Shown one piece after another: positions 15,730 to 24,809 of a stretch of DNA of 64,000 bases. Location of the stretch: NCBI RefSeq assembly GCF_902832885.1, contig NZ_CADFDK010000022.1:6808-70807 (forward strand), written 5' to 3'. The notes under the pieces were generated by a model. The model was not told where the DNA came from. It did not search any database and saw only the letters and a program-made list of their open reading frames with translations. Source of the DNA: Burkholderia seminalis DSM 23518. GTDB taxonomy: Bacteria > Pseudomonadota > Gammaproteobacteria > Burkholderiales > Burkholderiaceae. Position numbers and translations under genes: made by a program. Position 1 is the stretch's first letter. Each line of letters begins with the position of its first letter.

Positions 15730-16911
15730 TTGGTCGGTTTCATGCACGTGAAGTCCTCAAAATTGCACATTTCAGGCGTGCTTCAAGAGCTCTGTGGCGC
15801 TGCGATGAGCGCGCCGGGCGGGACAGAGCTCGTACAGCGTCTGGCGGACGAACTTTTGAGCGCGGGGCACGCGAGGGAGGCGGAAACAATTCGCAAGCTT
15901 GTCCCGTCGCCTGAAGCCAGGGAGCCCGCCGCAGACGCCCCAGATGGGGCCTCATCGCTGCTTGCTGGCGAGCCGCTGACGCGCAGTTCGCGAGTACCCG
16001 TCGATCGGGAAACGGCGGCACCGGTCGCCACGGTCCTGGTGGCCACGTCAATGCCGGAAGTCAGCCCGATCTTGCCCGACGCCTTATCGACGGCCGTGAA
16101 TACCTGGGTGACAGAGTGGAGCCGTGCCAGCGAACTGAAGGCAGTCGGCATTGAACCCGCGCGGAGTTGCGTATTGTTCGGTGATCCTGGAACCGGTAAA
16201 ACCGAACTCGCGCTCTGGCTGGCGCGTCAGATGAAATTGCCGGTCATCCTTGCGCGATTGGACGGCCTGATGTCGTCCTTTCTAGGGACGACCTCCCGCA
16301 ATATTGGTAATTTGTTCGCATTCGCGAATCGTCATCGTGCCTTGTTGATTCTGGATGAATTTGACGCAATCGCGAAGCTGCGGGATGACCCCAATGAAGT
16401 CGGTGAAATCAAACGCGTCGTTAATACGCTGCTTCAAAACCTGGACGAGCGCGCCCGTCACGGACTGACTATAGGTATTACCAATCATCCCCAGTTGCTG
16501 GATCCCGCGGTCTGGCGCCGGTTTGAGTTGCAAATTGAGATGCCCAAGCCGGATCAGCACGCACGAACGAAAATCATCGAACGATACGCGAAGCCACTCG
16601 AATTTGGTCGTGCGCAATCGAAGTTGCTCGCGTGCATTTTGGAAGGCGCGTCCGGCGCTGAAATTCAAGACGTAGTTAAGTCGCTAAAAAAGAGTTGGAT
16701 TTTGGATGGGGTGAATGTATCCTTTGCCGAGCGTCTGCAGACGGTGATTTGCACGCATGCGGCGAGAGTGCCGAAGCAAGCGATTGAAATTGTTAATACA
16801 CCGTTGAAAGAATTTGCTCGAGTCGTGCTTGAGCGATATTCATTCACAACTGTAGAGGTGGGCGAAATATTTGGTGTCAACAGGACAACGATAAGCCGCT
16901 GGGTGACTTGA
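15730..16911 (+). CDS. ietA: AAA+ ATPase, IetA-like
   Basis: 393 residues (Met5 at 15742 is an alternative start). A Pro/Ala-rich N-terminal region precedes one AAA+ module: Walker A GDPGTGKTELA, pore-loop region LARLDGLMSSFLGTT, Walker B LLILDEFDAI, sensor ITNHPQLLDP and arginine finger WRRF. The C-terminus ends in a helix-turn-helix (TVEVGEIFGVNRTTISRWV). An AAA ATPase followed by a large S8 protease is the IetAS arrangement, known from Ti-plasmid incompatibility and reported as an anti-phage system. It probably remodels or delivers proteins to the protease encoded next. The gap of 16 bp suggests one transcript. Confidence 0.8.
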   Translation: MVGFMHVKSSKLHISGVLQELCGAAMSAPGGTELVQRLADELLSAGHAREAETIRKLVPSPEAREPAADAPDGASSLLAGEPLTRSSRVPVDRETAAPVATVLVATSMPEVSPILPDALSTAVNTWVTEWSRASELKAVGIEPARSCVLFGDPGTGKTELALWLARQMKLPVILARLDGLMSSFLGTTSRNIGNLFAFANRHRALLILDEFDAIAKLRDDPNEVGEIKRVVNTLLQNLDERARHGLTIGITNHPQLLDPAVWRRFELQIEMPKPDQHARTKIIERYAKPLEFGRAQSKLLACILEGASGAEIQDVVKSLKKSWILDGVNVSFAERLQTVICTHAARVPKQAIEIVNTPLKEFARVVLERYSFTTVEVGEIFGVNRTTISRWVT

Positions 16912-16930
16912 CCCGGCACCGGGGAAAGTG

Positions 16931-19558
16931 ATGGCTGCGGACTATCCGCTGTTGTATGTGTCGAATCCGTCGGCTTTGCAGCGGGATCGAAAGACGACCC
17001 CAGGCGGAAAAAAGACAGATTTCTACGCCGATCGCGATGCCGCATTCGCGGCACATCGCGCATCCATTACCAACAGTATTCGAACGATCCAGGCGCAGCT
17101 TGGTGAGAGCAGCGCGCGTTTCGGTCTATCCGGATTCGTCAAGGTCCGCCTTCAGGAAAAGGCTTGGGCGAAATCCCATCGCCCCGTCCAAAGGCTGTTT
17201 ACGCGAGACACGGCACCGGTTGTTGGCGGGGCTGACATAGGGGAGCTCGTCGTTCGTGCTGATGGTGCTGGGTTGAGCCGGGTGATTGAGAGGATCGAGG
17301 CGGCCGATGCGAACACGAAGCGCCGGCTCGACAAGCACGGTGACCTCGTTTTAAATCCAAATCGCGAGCGGTCCGAACTGGGCGCGCTGGAAAATCTTCA
17401 CCTGTGGTCAGCGGCGGACCGCCGTGTTCCGGACGCGAAGCACGCCGTCGGGCGGCTCAATGAGCAGAAACTGGCGCCCATGTATTCGGTGCGCTTTTTC
17501 GAACCGATTTCGGACGCGTTGGCTAAGCTTCAGTCGATGCCCGCTGCGCTGCGATCCGCTGATCAGCCCGCTGACACGTTTGTCCGTTCGCTGGCCGAAC
17601 TCAGTCGTTCCTTGGGCATCTATGTCGTACTCGAGAACGGGCTCGAGTCGATTTCATCGGCATACATTGGTTTGACGGAGTCTCCCGGCTTTGCCGTGCT
17701 GGACGGTTTTGCCGCGTTATCAAAAGTTGGCGAGCAACTGCGGGTCGACGGAGATTACTCGTTGAATGCGCATCGGGCCTTGTTGGCGCTACTGGGCGAG
17801 CATCCCGACATCCGGACGGTTGCGATACCGCAGTCGTTTGTCACGGATCAGCGCTCCCCGCTTGTCGAGGCTGCAGTGGGCCAGAGAATCCAGCGGACTT
17901 CAACGGTTGTTTCATTGCTTCCCGCCGAGATTCCCGAACCGGTCGAGCGCGTTACTTATCCCACGGTCGCGGTCGTTGACGGCGGCATCGCGAATACGTT
18001 GGGTAGTTGGGTCAAGGCCGTTTATGGTGGCATCCCAGAAAACCACCGCGATCTTGAACATGGAACGTACATTGCTGGATTGCTGGTCGGTGCTCGGGAG
18101 CTCAATCCTGAGTATGGGGCGCGCCTGGAAGACGACGGTTGCTGGCTGATCGATATTGCTCTCCAGACCAAGGACGCATTTGCAGGGGAATACTATGAAA
18201 ACGGTTCGGCAAAGTTTCTCGACAGTCTCGATCAAGTTGTCGGGGAGTGTCGACGGAACCATCCCGTGCGTGTCTTTAATTTCAGTCTGAACAATCAAAC
18301 TGCAGTTTCACAAAGTGATTTCAGTGAGGAGGCAATCTGGCTTGATGAGATTGCTCGTCGTCACGACGTGTTCTTTGTGATCTCGGCAGGTAATGCTATA
18401 GGCAGCGATGCGCGTCCGGAATGGGACGATAACCTGATGAATGCGGCGATTCAACTTATTGAAAGCAGGTCGGATACGCTTCGGGGCCCTGCGGATTCGC
18501 TGATGAACGTCTCGGTCGGTGCGACCAACGGCCAAGGTGTGCCCAATTGCATCCCGGATGCGCCAGCTCGATATAGTCGTCGTGGCCCAGGCGTGCGGGG
18601 ATCGGTGAAGCCTGACATCTGTCACATTGGCGGCGCGGATACGACTGACGTGTCGGGACTGACCGGGCTGGCTAGCGTCACCGAGGATGGCTTGGTGGCT
18701 GCAGTGAAGGGCACCAGCATGGCGGTCCCCTTGGCGGCCAAGACATTGGCCCAGCTCGACCTCGAGTTGGGGCATGAGGCTCGGCGCGAGATCGTGCAGG
18801 CCATCTTTCTTCACAACACGTATTTTCCTGCGCCACTACGCACTTTGAAGGCACGACGCGTGGGCCGAGGACTGGTCGGCTTCGGCTATCCGCGTCCGAG
18901 TTCGGAAACGCTGATTTTGAATAGGCACACGTTCGGCGTGGTCGTATGCGACAACCTGAAAAAGGACGACAACTGCGTGATCGATTTCAGGTGGCCGCGC
19001 GAACTCGTTGATGCCGAAGGGCGTTGCCGAGGGATTGCTCGTCTCACCCTGGTCTACTCGCCGCCGCTTGATTTTGATTACGGTGCTGAGGCGGCACGTA
19101 TCAGCCTGGTGCCTTCACTGCGCCAGCGAGAGGATGAGACGCAACCACGCGACGTCAGCGAGGATGACGAGGAGGAGGATGAAGAATCGGAAGATGCCAC
19201 CAAGGTCGGGTGGATCGGCAGGATCAATCCGGTTCATTCGCGTGGCTTGAAGCGCACGTCACGTGAGTCGGCCTTGCTGTTGGATGGACTCAAATGGAGT
19301 CCCGTCAAGGTGCTGGAAGGCAGTTTTCGCGGCATCGGCCGCTCGGCCGAGTGGCGCATGACCGTCAATTATGTCGCGCGGAATCAGGTGGAGTTTCCCG
19401 AGGACGGGGTTCCGTTTGCGGCGGTGTTGACGATTACAGATCCGGACGGCAAAGCGAACGTCTACGAGGATCTCAAGCAGGAACTGGTGGCGAATTCGGC
19501 CACCGTGTTGAACGACATTCGAATCGCGCTTCGTGTGCGTTCGCGGACGCAGCGGTAG
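16931..19558 (+). CDS. ietS: Subtilisin-like (S8) serine protease, IetS-like
   Basis: 875 residues from ATG 16931; a GTG directly before it is also possible. An N-terminal domain of about 340 residues without known fold precedes an S8 catalytic domain. Asp350 lies in AVVDGG, His377 in EHGTYIAGL, the oxyanion Asn488 in ISAGNA and Ser596 in KGTSMAVPLA. A C-terminal extension has an acidic stretch (SEDDEEEDEESEDA) and a beta-rich end. There is no signal peptide, so it acts in the cytoplasm. The length and pairing with an AAA ATPase match IetS. All catalytic residues are intact; it probably degrades host or phage proteins once triggered. Confidence 0.83.
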   Translation: MAADYPLLYVSNPSALQRDRKTTPGGKKTDFYADRDAAFAAHRASITNSIRTIQAQLGESSARFGLSGFVKVRLQEKAWAKSHRPVQRLFTRDTAPVVGGADIGELVVRADGAGLSRVIERIEAADANTKRRLDKHGDLVLNPNRERSELGALENLHLWSAADRRVPDAKHAVGRLNEQKLAPMYSVRFFEPISDALAKLQSMPAALRSADQPADTFVRSLAELSRSLGIYVVLENGLESISSAYIGLTESPGFAVLDGFAALSKVGEQLRVDGDYSLNAHRALLALLGEHPDIRTVAIPQSFVTDQRSPLVEAAVGQRIQRTSTVVSLLPAEIPEPVERVTYPTVAVVDGGIANTLGSWVKAVYGGIPENHRDLEHGTYIAGLLVGARELNPEYGARLEDDGCWLIDIALQTKDAFAGEYYENGSAKFLDSLDQVVGECRRNHPVRVFNFSLNNQTAVSQSDFSEEAIWLDEIARRHDVFFVISAGNAIGSDARPEWDDNLMNAAIQLIESRSDTLRGPADSLMNVSVGATNGQGVPNCIPDAPARYSRRGPGVRGSVKPDICHIGGADTTDVSGLTGLASVTEDGLVAAVKGTSMAVPLAAKTLAQLDLELGHEARREIVQAIFLHNTYFPAPLRTLKARRVGRGLVGFGYPRPSSETLILNRHTFGVVVCDNLKKDDNCVIDFRWPRELVDAEGRCRGIARLTLVYSPPLDFDYGAEAARISLVPSLRQREDETQPRDVSEDDEEEDEESEDATKVGWIGRINPVHSRGLKRTSRESALLLDGLKWSPVKVLEGSFRGIGRSAEWRMTVNYVARNQVEFPEDGVPFAAVLTITDPDGKANVYEDLKQELVANSATVLNDIRIALRVRSRTQR

Positions 19559-19577
19559 TTTTCTCGGATAGCTAGAA

Positions 19578-21059
19578 ATGACGTCGAACACCCAAAAATA
19601 CATCGTTATGACCGCGACCGTCGAAGGTTCGACGTTTGTCGGTCCGTTTCAACGTTCCAGTTTCCAGAGCGGAGGCGTCACGGCTCTTCTGCGCAATGCG
19701 TTTCCGGCCGGTGCAAACATTCCTGTTACGTCGTCCGCGGTCGATGATGTTGCGATGCTCGAGTTGACCGACGACCAGGCGCGCTCGTTCGAGGTCGCTA
19801 ACGGAGCGATCAAGTTACATCCGGTTCGAACGTATCGTCTCGCAGCGATCGAAATCGACCGCGCGTTGATGGCGGCCGGCCCGTACTCGTTTGGCATCGT
19901 GCCCCAGGTAACGAACACCCCATTTCGCATTCGAGTGGAGGGCCCCCGTGGTCAGCCTGTCGCGAACGCGGGGGTCGTTGTCTGCGAGTGGGGAACGAAT
20001 AATGTTTTGGAGGGCAAGACGGACGCCACCGGACATGCAACGATTCCCACGGGAGTCGGACTTGCTAATTTTGTGAGAGTCACGCCGTTTGCTGATTTCT
20101 GGGGGCAGTCCAAATCCGGGATCATGGCGATTCACGGGCCTGTCGTCTTCACGCTTGATGCGCTTGATCCAACGTATGTCGATAGCTTCAAGTTCCATTA
20201 CCCGCCGAATCAGCCGCTGCAGGGCGGGACGCAGGTGGGTCGTCGGGTCAAGGTGGCCGTGATCGACACGGGGGTGGACGACCATCCGGATCTTGGCAAT
20301 GTAACCCATCGCATTTCTCACACGCAGGCCGACGATGCGGACGATCTGGGTGACAACGGTACCGGGCACGGGACACATGTCGCTGGAATCATCGGGGGCC
20401 GGGGGCGCGTGAGCGGGCTTGCGCCGAATGCAGAGTTGATGAGCTTTCGCGTGTTCGAGCGTGACGCCGTAGAGGCGGACACGCTGTACATATTTGAAGC
20501 GGTTCGCAATGCCGTGGATCACGGTGCCGACATCATCAATCTGAGTCTCGGGCAGGAAAAGGTCGACGACGTGCTTGAATCGGCGATCAAGTACGCTGAA
20601 GAGAACGGCGTACTGGTTGTTGCAGCCTCCGGCAACGACGGGCACAGTGCCCCGGTATTTCCCGCTAGCTATCCGGAGGTAGTTTCGGTCGCGGCCGTTG
20701 GGCGATCTGGTACATTCCCGTCTGGCTCGGTGCACGCAAGTTGGCCGAAACGGGCGAAGGGAACCGACTCGAAGGATTTCGTGCCCGCGTTCTCGAACCA
20801 TGGAAAGGTCGAACTGGCAGCGCCCGGCGTCGCGGTCATATCGACCGTCGGTGTTAGCGGCTATGCTGCAAAGGACGGGACGTCAATGGCGTGTCCGATC
20901 GTCTCCGGTTTCGCGGCGCGGTTGCTTGAGACTGCGCCTGAGTTGGCAGGACGACCGCGTTCCTCTGACCGTTTGGTCGACCTGAAGTCGTTGCTGTACA
21001 AGACATGTAATTCGCTTGGGTTCGATAAATTTGACGTAGGGAGTGGATTGCCTCACTGA
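19578..21059 (+). CDS. Second subtilisin-like (S8) protease
   Basis: 493 residues, starting 19 bp after the first protease. The N-terminal part (1-105) looks propeptide-like (TATVEGSTFVGPF..., LELTDDQARSFE). A segment at about 115-195 has a carboxypeptidase-regulatory-like beta sandwich (RVEGPRGQPVANAGVVV, GKTDATGHATIP). The S8 domain has Asp230 (VAVIDTGVDD), His264 (GTGHGTHVAG), Asn353 (ASGNDG) and Ser436 (KDGTSMACP). There is no signal peptide. It is not part of the usual two-gene IetAS pair. A protease cascade with the upstream enzyme, or processing of the Ubl system, is possible but inferred. Confidence 0.82.
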   Translation: MTSNTQKYIVMTATVEGSTFVGPFQRSSFQSGGVTALLRNAFPAGANIPVTSSAVDDVAMLELTDDQARSFEVANGAIKLHPVRTYRLAAIEIDRALMAAGPYSFGIVPQVTNTPFRIRVEGPRGQPVANAGVVVCEWGTNNVLEGKTDATGHATIPTGVGLANFVRVTPFADFWGQSKSGIMAIHGPVVFTLDALDPTYVDSFKFHYPPNQPLQGGTQVGRRVKVAVIDTGVDDHPDLGNVTHRISHTQADDADDLGDNGTGHGTHVAGIIGGRGRVSGLAPNAELMSFRVFERDAVEADTLYIFEAVRNAVDHGADIINLSLGQEKVDDVLESAIKYAEENGVLVVAASGNDGHSAPVFPASYPEVVSVAAVGRSGTFPSGSVHASWPKRAKGTDSKDFVPAFSNHGKVELAAPGVAVISTVGVSGYAAKDGTSMACPIVSGFAARLLETAPELAGRPRSSDRLVDLKSLLYKTCNSLGFDKFDVGSGLPH

Positions 21060-21072
21060 TCGGAGCTGCGTC

Positions 21073-21288
21073 ATGAGTCGATATTTGCTGTTTTTCAAAG
21101 GATCCGGTGACATCCCGCAGGATGACCTTCGGACTATTCGGGACCACGCTGGAGTGACGGTCCTGGACGTGCGGCCATCAAAGACTTTGGTCCTCGAACT
21201 GGACGGTTGCGCGGGCGACTTTCTTGCGGACGTCGGCAAGATGAAAGACTGGGTAGCCAGCGAGCAAAGAAAGTATCGATTGAACTAG
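21073..21288 (+). CDS. Small protein, possible I9-type protease inhibitor/propeptide in trans
   Basis: 71 residues from ATG 21073 (GGAG 9 bp upstream), starting just after the second protease stop. The pattern RYLLFFKGSGDIPQDDLRTIRD, then VTVLDVRPSKTLVLELDG, then a C-terminal helix suggests a beta-alpha-beta ferredoxin-like unit like the inhibitor I9/propeptide of subtilases. Its place directly after an S8 gene supports a role as inhibitor or folding helper that keeps the cytoplasmic protease quiet. The family assignment is by pattern only. Confidence 0.55.
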   Translation: MSRYLLFFKGSGDIPQDDLRTIRDHAGVTVLDVRPSKTLVLELDGCAGDFLADVGKMKDWVASEQRKYRLN

Positions 21289-21662
21289 GGCCCGTGCCGC
21301 AGTTGGAGCAACGCCGATTGTGATGGTGCGTCGAACTCGGCTACTGTGCCCGTTGGCCCATTGCATCGATTAGTGGATGCCGTCGTACCAGGCGGTGCTC
21401 CCCATGTAGGTTTGCCCGAATGGATCCGGCATAGTGCGGGTGCAGCGTGCGGTGCTATGCGGACTCGCGGGCGAATTCGACGACAACTTGATTGGAATTG
21501 TGATTAATCAAGCGTTAGAGTATTTGCGACACGGGTTCCGGCATCGCGACGGTCGCGGGAAGGATGTCGAGATAGAGCATGTCGCTGCAGGAGTCGCAGA
21601 GACGTTGCTTTGGTTCACGGCCGGGCCGCGCAACTTGTCGAGCCGGGGTTGGGGTTGCGGCC
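21289..21662. other. Intergenic, end of the defence-like block
   Basis: 374 bp with only short overlapping frames on both strands (for example 21434-21670 plus, 21515-21703 minus) that show no domain. The co-directional block ends here. No clear terminator hairpin was found. Confidence 0.4.
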
Positions 21663-22094
21663 ATGCGTAAAGCATCTGACAGGGCGCGCCGTACGTTGAG
21701 CAAAGCGCATCTCTTGCCGTTGCCTGCTGCGCAAGTGCGACGACTGTCACTGAAGCACCATTGCGCGCTCGCTTCATTGCTGAACGGGCACGGTAGTGTC
21801 GATGGAATTGTGACGCTGTCGAATGTACTGGAACTGGCGTTCCGATTGCGCGACGAAAGGGAGACGGTGCTGTACCGCGAGGCGCAGGCGGCCTTGAGTG
21901 CGTGTGTCGAGCGAGCGGGGCGCGGCGATGCATGGTGCGCAACTGATGACGAACGAAGAGCGCTCGAAGCGTTGCTCGTCGCGCACGACGTTCAGCTCGC
22001 GTCGGTACCGGTACATCGTTACCTTGATGCGCTGGAGCGCGTGCAGCGTGAGTGTGCGTTGGGTGTCAATTTTGCGATTCCCGAGCACGATTGA
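21663..22094 (+). CDS. Small hypothetical protein (helical)
   Basis: 143 residues from ATG 21663 (MRKASDRARR); a longer reading from 21579 has no support. It is mostly alpha-helical: LSLKHHCALASLLNGHGSVDGIVTLSNVLELAFRL, TVLYREAQAALSACVERAGRG, DDERRALEALLVAHDVQLASVPVHRYLDALERV. Proteins of this look, with a basic N-terminus and a central LANVLNVAW-like helix, are frequent on Burkholderiales and Pseudomonas mobile elements, but their function is unknown. Confidence 0.5.
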   Translation: MRKASDRARRTLSKAHLLPLPAAQVRRLSLKHHCALASLLNGHGSVDGIVTLSNVLELAFRLRDERETVLYREAQAALSACVERAGRGDAWCATDDERRALEALLVAHDVQLASVPVHRYLDALERVQRECALGVNFAIPEHD

Positions 22095-22227
22095 GTGCAG
22101 ATGAATCGATCGCGGCAATTCAAGCTTCCGCATCGCGCCCGTGTGCCTGTGAATCGGGCCGAAATTCGGGATCGCGCACGCTTTTAGACTGAAGGTGTGC
22201 CACGAGGTAGAGGGTAAGTTATTGATG

Positions 22228-23192
22228 TTATAGGTATTTTTTTGAATTCGTTGGTATGTTCCACGCCTCATAGAGTAGTTTCCATCCGGCCGTGGGATGT
22301 CGACTTTCTTCGATCTCCGCGTGCAGCGCTTTCCAGGCATCGTTCCAGCGCAGCTGGGCACTCCATTCTCTAGCAAATTCCTTGAGAAATCGGCGGTCAG
22401 GTAGACGTCCTGAGCTGCCGAAGCGGCTGACGCCGTTATCGAAACGATTACTTCTCTGCCAATTTCGCTTTGCGACCTCTTCCATTTTGACGAGCAGCCG
22501 CGACTTCCGGCGTCTTTTCAGGGGGGGCGGGGTACCAGTGGTATCTGCGCCTCGTGTGCAAGGACGTATTGATTCAATGGACCACTGATGTAGCGAAACA
22601 CCGGGTCGTCTGTCGTCTCTACGGAATGAAGATGTGCAATTGCGCGAGCCCATTCTTGCTGCTTCGCTTCTGGTGCGTGCTCGAGGATAGCGAGGCGGTA
22701 GTGCGCCCATGTGCGGACGTGTTCAAGCGCGGGCATGCCTGGCAGGGGCTCTTCTAGCAGGCTCAAGATACCCCTCACGAACTCCACAGAAACGCCACCC
22801 TCGATCAACTCCCAGATCGGAGAGGCCGACCATAGGTGAGCTATGACACCGCCCGGTAGCTCTCGGATGGCTGCGGTCAGGTTCTGCCCATATTTGCCTC
22901 GCGGGCCCGGACGCGGTTCACGTTCCCCCCGCAGATATTGATAGAAGATCTTGCTGTTACTCGTAGCATGGCCAGGCGGTTCATTTCCGCAGGCTGTTCG
23001 ATCCCGGTTGAACAAGTTGCTCAACCACGACGCAGTTCTATGCGTATAGATAACAGCAGCTGCGGCATATGCCATCCCCCGTAGTCCTTCCAGCCGACGA
23101 CGCATCGGCACCTTTCTTTTGTCTTGTACGTCATCGGGAGGCGACTGCAGCTTTCGCCAGTACCGAGATTCGTTGAACGACGGGTGATTCAT
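22228..23192 (-). pseudogene. Hypothetical gene broken (or switchable) at a C7 tract
   Basis: From ATG 23192 a frame reads 224 codons (MNHPSFNESRYWRKLQ...) and stops at 22518, immediately after a run of seven C on the minus strand (22521-22527). In the next frame the text continues without a break (KRRRKSRLLVKMEEVAKRNW..., AWKALHAEIEESRHPTAGWK) to 22228. One extra C would join them into a protein of about 321 residues. No family is recognised; the first part is rich in aromatic residues and helices (MPALEHVRTWAHYRLAILEH). It is either a pseudogene, an assembly error or a phase-variable gene. It points away from tnsA. Confidence 0.55.
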
Positions 23193-23755
23193 CTGTTTGA
23201 GCAGATTCGCGAAAAGAACACAAATACACCATTACACACTAGTGAAAACCACTATGAATATCGGCCAATTCTTGTTCTCCGAGGTGTCCCTATTTTTTTA
23301 AGTCCGTTTTTTTACTATTTTCACCACGTTTACTAAGCTGCCCAGCAGTGAATGCGTGTCGAGCTCTTGCCGCCAAAGGCGAGATTACATGGTGCCCTTT
23401 AATGGGTGCCGCGGAGGAAACGCTATGGACGAACCTTAATTGCTTGGCTGAAAGGAAAAAAGGCCTCTGGGCGGCAACCCAAAAAGGCCTTTTCGGAACT
23501 GCATCGAATTGTGGAAATCGACAGTCCCATCCTAGTCGGCCCTTCCCACGGAGTCAAGCGAGCCCCGATTTTTTTGAAAAATCGTGGGGGGGCGCTCGTC
23601 CCAACGTACCTCGAGTTGCGCGCGCATCAAATATCGTCGTACCGATCAGCGGTTCAGAGCGTCTGGTCACTGCGGGTTGTACCTCGCCTAAACACGCCGC
23701 GCGCAAGCTCGTCGACTTATGCCGTAAGTCCGTATTGGTAATGGAGGGCATCATC
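23193..23755. other. A+T-rich region upstream of tnsA, candidate transposon end
   Basis: 563 bp between two divergent genes. 23221-23340 is strikingly A+T-rich, with oligo-T runs (TATTTTTTTAAG, GTTTTTTTAC) and inverted GTGAAAA/TTTTCAC units (about 23242 and 23319). In Tn7-like elements tnsA lies next to one transposon end carrying several TnsB-binding repeats, so this is the natural place for that end. No exact TGT...ACA terminus could be fixed. The reading frame continues upstream of 23756 but has no domain content there. Confidence 0.45.
23455..23494. terminator. Strong hairpin with A/T flanks, terminator-like
   Basis: GAAAAAAGGCC (23455-23465) pairs with GGCCTTTTC (23486-23494), and an inner TGGG/CCCA stem sits in the loop. 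With oligo-A on one side and oligo-T on the other it could stop transcription in either direction, shielding tnsA from upstream transcription. Confidence 0.45.
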
Positions 23756-24739
23756 ATGTTCGACACACGTGAAGTTCATGGAAATCCCAGCAAGTCTACA
23801 AGGGCCAGGTGTATCGATCCACGATGGGGGGAAGGGAGTCTCTCCCAAAAAAACAGGGACCGCTACATCAGAGAGGGACGTGGCTCGGGTGAGTGGGGTA
23901 CGTACGCGCCGGGCCGGACACTCAGCGAATTGCGCGGCATCGGTCGTCTGCACCGGTTCTCCTGTAGTCGGTGCGGCGGACGCCAGGTTGTGTTGGCTTC
24001 GGATTTGATTTTGTCCATCTTTCTGAAACAGCATTGGGACCGTCAAACGCGAGAACTGCGTGAATACTACCCGGTACTGGATGTTGACGAGACGGCGCGT
24101 ATCGCTCGCTTCATAGGTGTTAACCATCCGACGTATAGGGACGGGAGTCCACGCATCCTGATTACGGATTTGATGGTCTACAAGACCGGCTCGCGCGGCT
24201 CCAGTTGGGTTGCAATTGAATCGGCTTCGATGCGCAGGCGTTCGACGAAAGCTTCCGTGAAGCGATTGATTCTCGAGGAATATTGGCGGCGTCTGGGTAT
24301 TCAATGGCGTACGCAGTACTCGGCGGGATTGAACGATTGCTACGCGAGGAATCTATGGCAGTTGTTCGGGATCAACGAGCAATTTCTCGCGTACGGTCTC
24401 AGTGAACGTGAGCAGATGGCGCAAGAGGCCGTGAGTCGGCGATTGCGTCGTTACAGTTACGCGCGGATTCTGGACGTCTGCTTTGCCGTGGCCCGTGCGT
24501 GCGATTTCACGATAGCTGAATGCGTTCGAGCAGCGCTTCAATTGATTGCCGGTCGTACGATCGTTTGCCGCCTTGACGTACCCCTTCTACTGAATCAACC
24601 GGCGAGCTCCGTCCGAATTTTGAGCGACCCGCAGGAGATACGACACCCATTCCCAGGGCACGAATCCAATGTCGTCAACAATGTCCGAGCGACTTGGGAT
24701 GGAGAACGTGGTCAGAGCAATGAAAGGCGCAAACTCTAG
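23756..24739 (+). CDS. tnsA: TnsA-like transposition endonuclease
   Basis: 327 residues from ATG 23756, with GGAGG 8 bp upstream. The TnsA endonuclease cuts the 5' ends of Tn7-like transposons. The N-terminal domain shows GEWGTYAPGRTLSELRG, TRELREYYPVLDVD (candidate first Glu) and ILITDLMVY (Asp). Where TnsA normally has a Q/E-x-K motif, the sequence reads WVAIESAS, so the catalytic lysine seems to be missing. The C-terminal wing (KRLILEEYWRRLGIQWRTQYS) matches TnsA_C. If the lysine is truly absent, only TnsB would cut and cointegrates could form. The gene overlaps no other, and tnsB follows 70 bp later. Confidence 0.78.
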   Translation: MFDTREVHGNPSKSTRARCIDPRWGEGSLSQKNRDRYIREGRGSGEWGTYAPGRTLSELRGIGRLHRFSCSRCGGRQVVLASDLILSIFLKQHWDRQTRELREYYPVLDVDETARIARFIGVNHPTYRDGSPRILITDLMVYKTGSRGSSWVAIESASMRRRSTKASVKRLILEEYWRRLGIQWRTQYSAGLNDCYARNLWQLFGINEQFLAYGLSEREQMAQEAVSRRLRRYSYARILDVCFAVARACDFTIAECVRAALQLIAGRTIVCRLDVPLLLNQPASSVRILSDPQEIRHPFPGHESNVVNNVRATWDGERGQSNERRKL

Positions 24740-24809
24740 AGCTACGCTTTCAGTCAATGGGAGGCACTGTCGAGCGCTTCACATAGACCATTTTCCGACT
24801 GGAGGTGAT

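Noticed and set aside
21515-21703. A 62-codon minus-strand frame with a C-x2-C pair (CDSCS).
   Set aside because: It overlaps the start of the small gene at 21663 on the other strand and shows no further family signature.
23348-23755. A long N-terminal extension of TnsA.
   Set aside because: The extra 136 residues contain no domain and cover a terminator-like hairpin. ATG 23756 has a good ribosome site.
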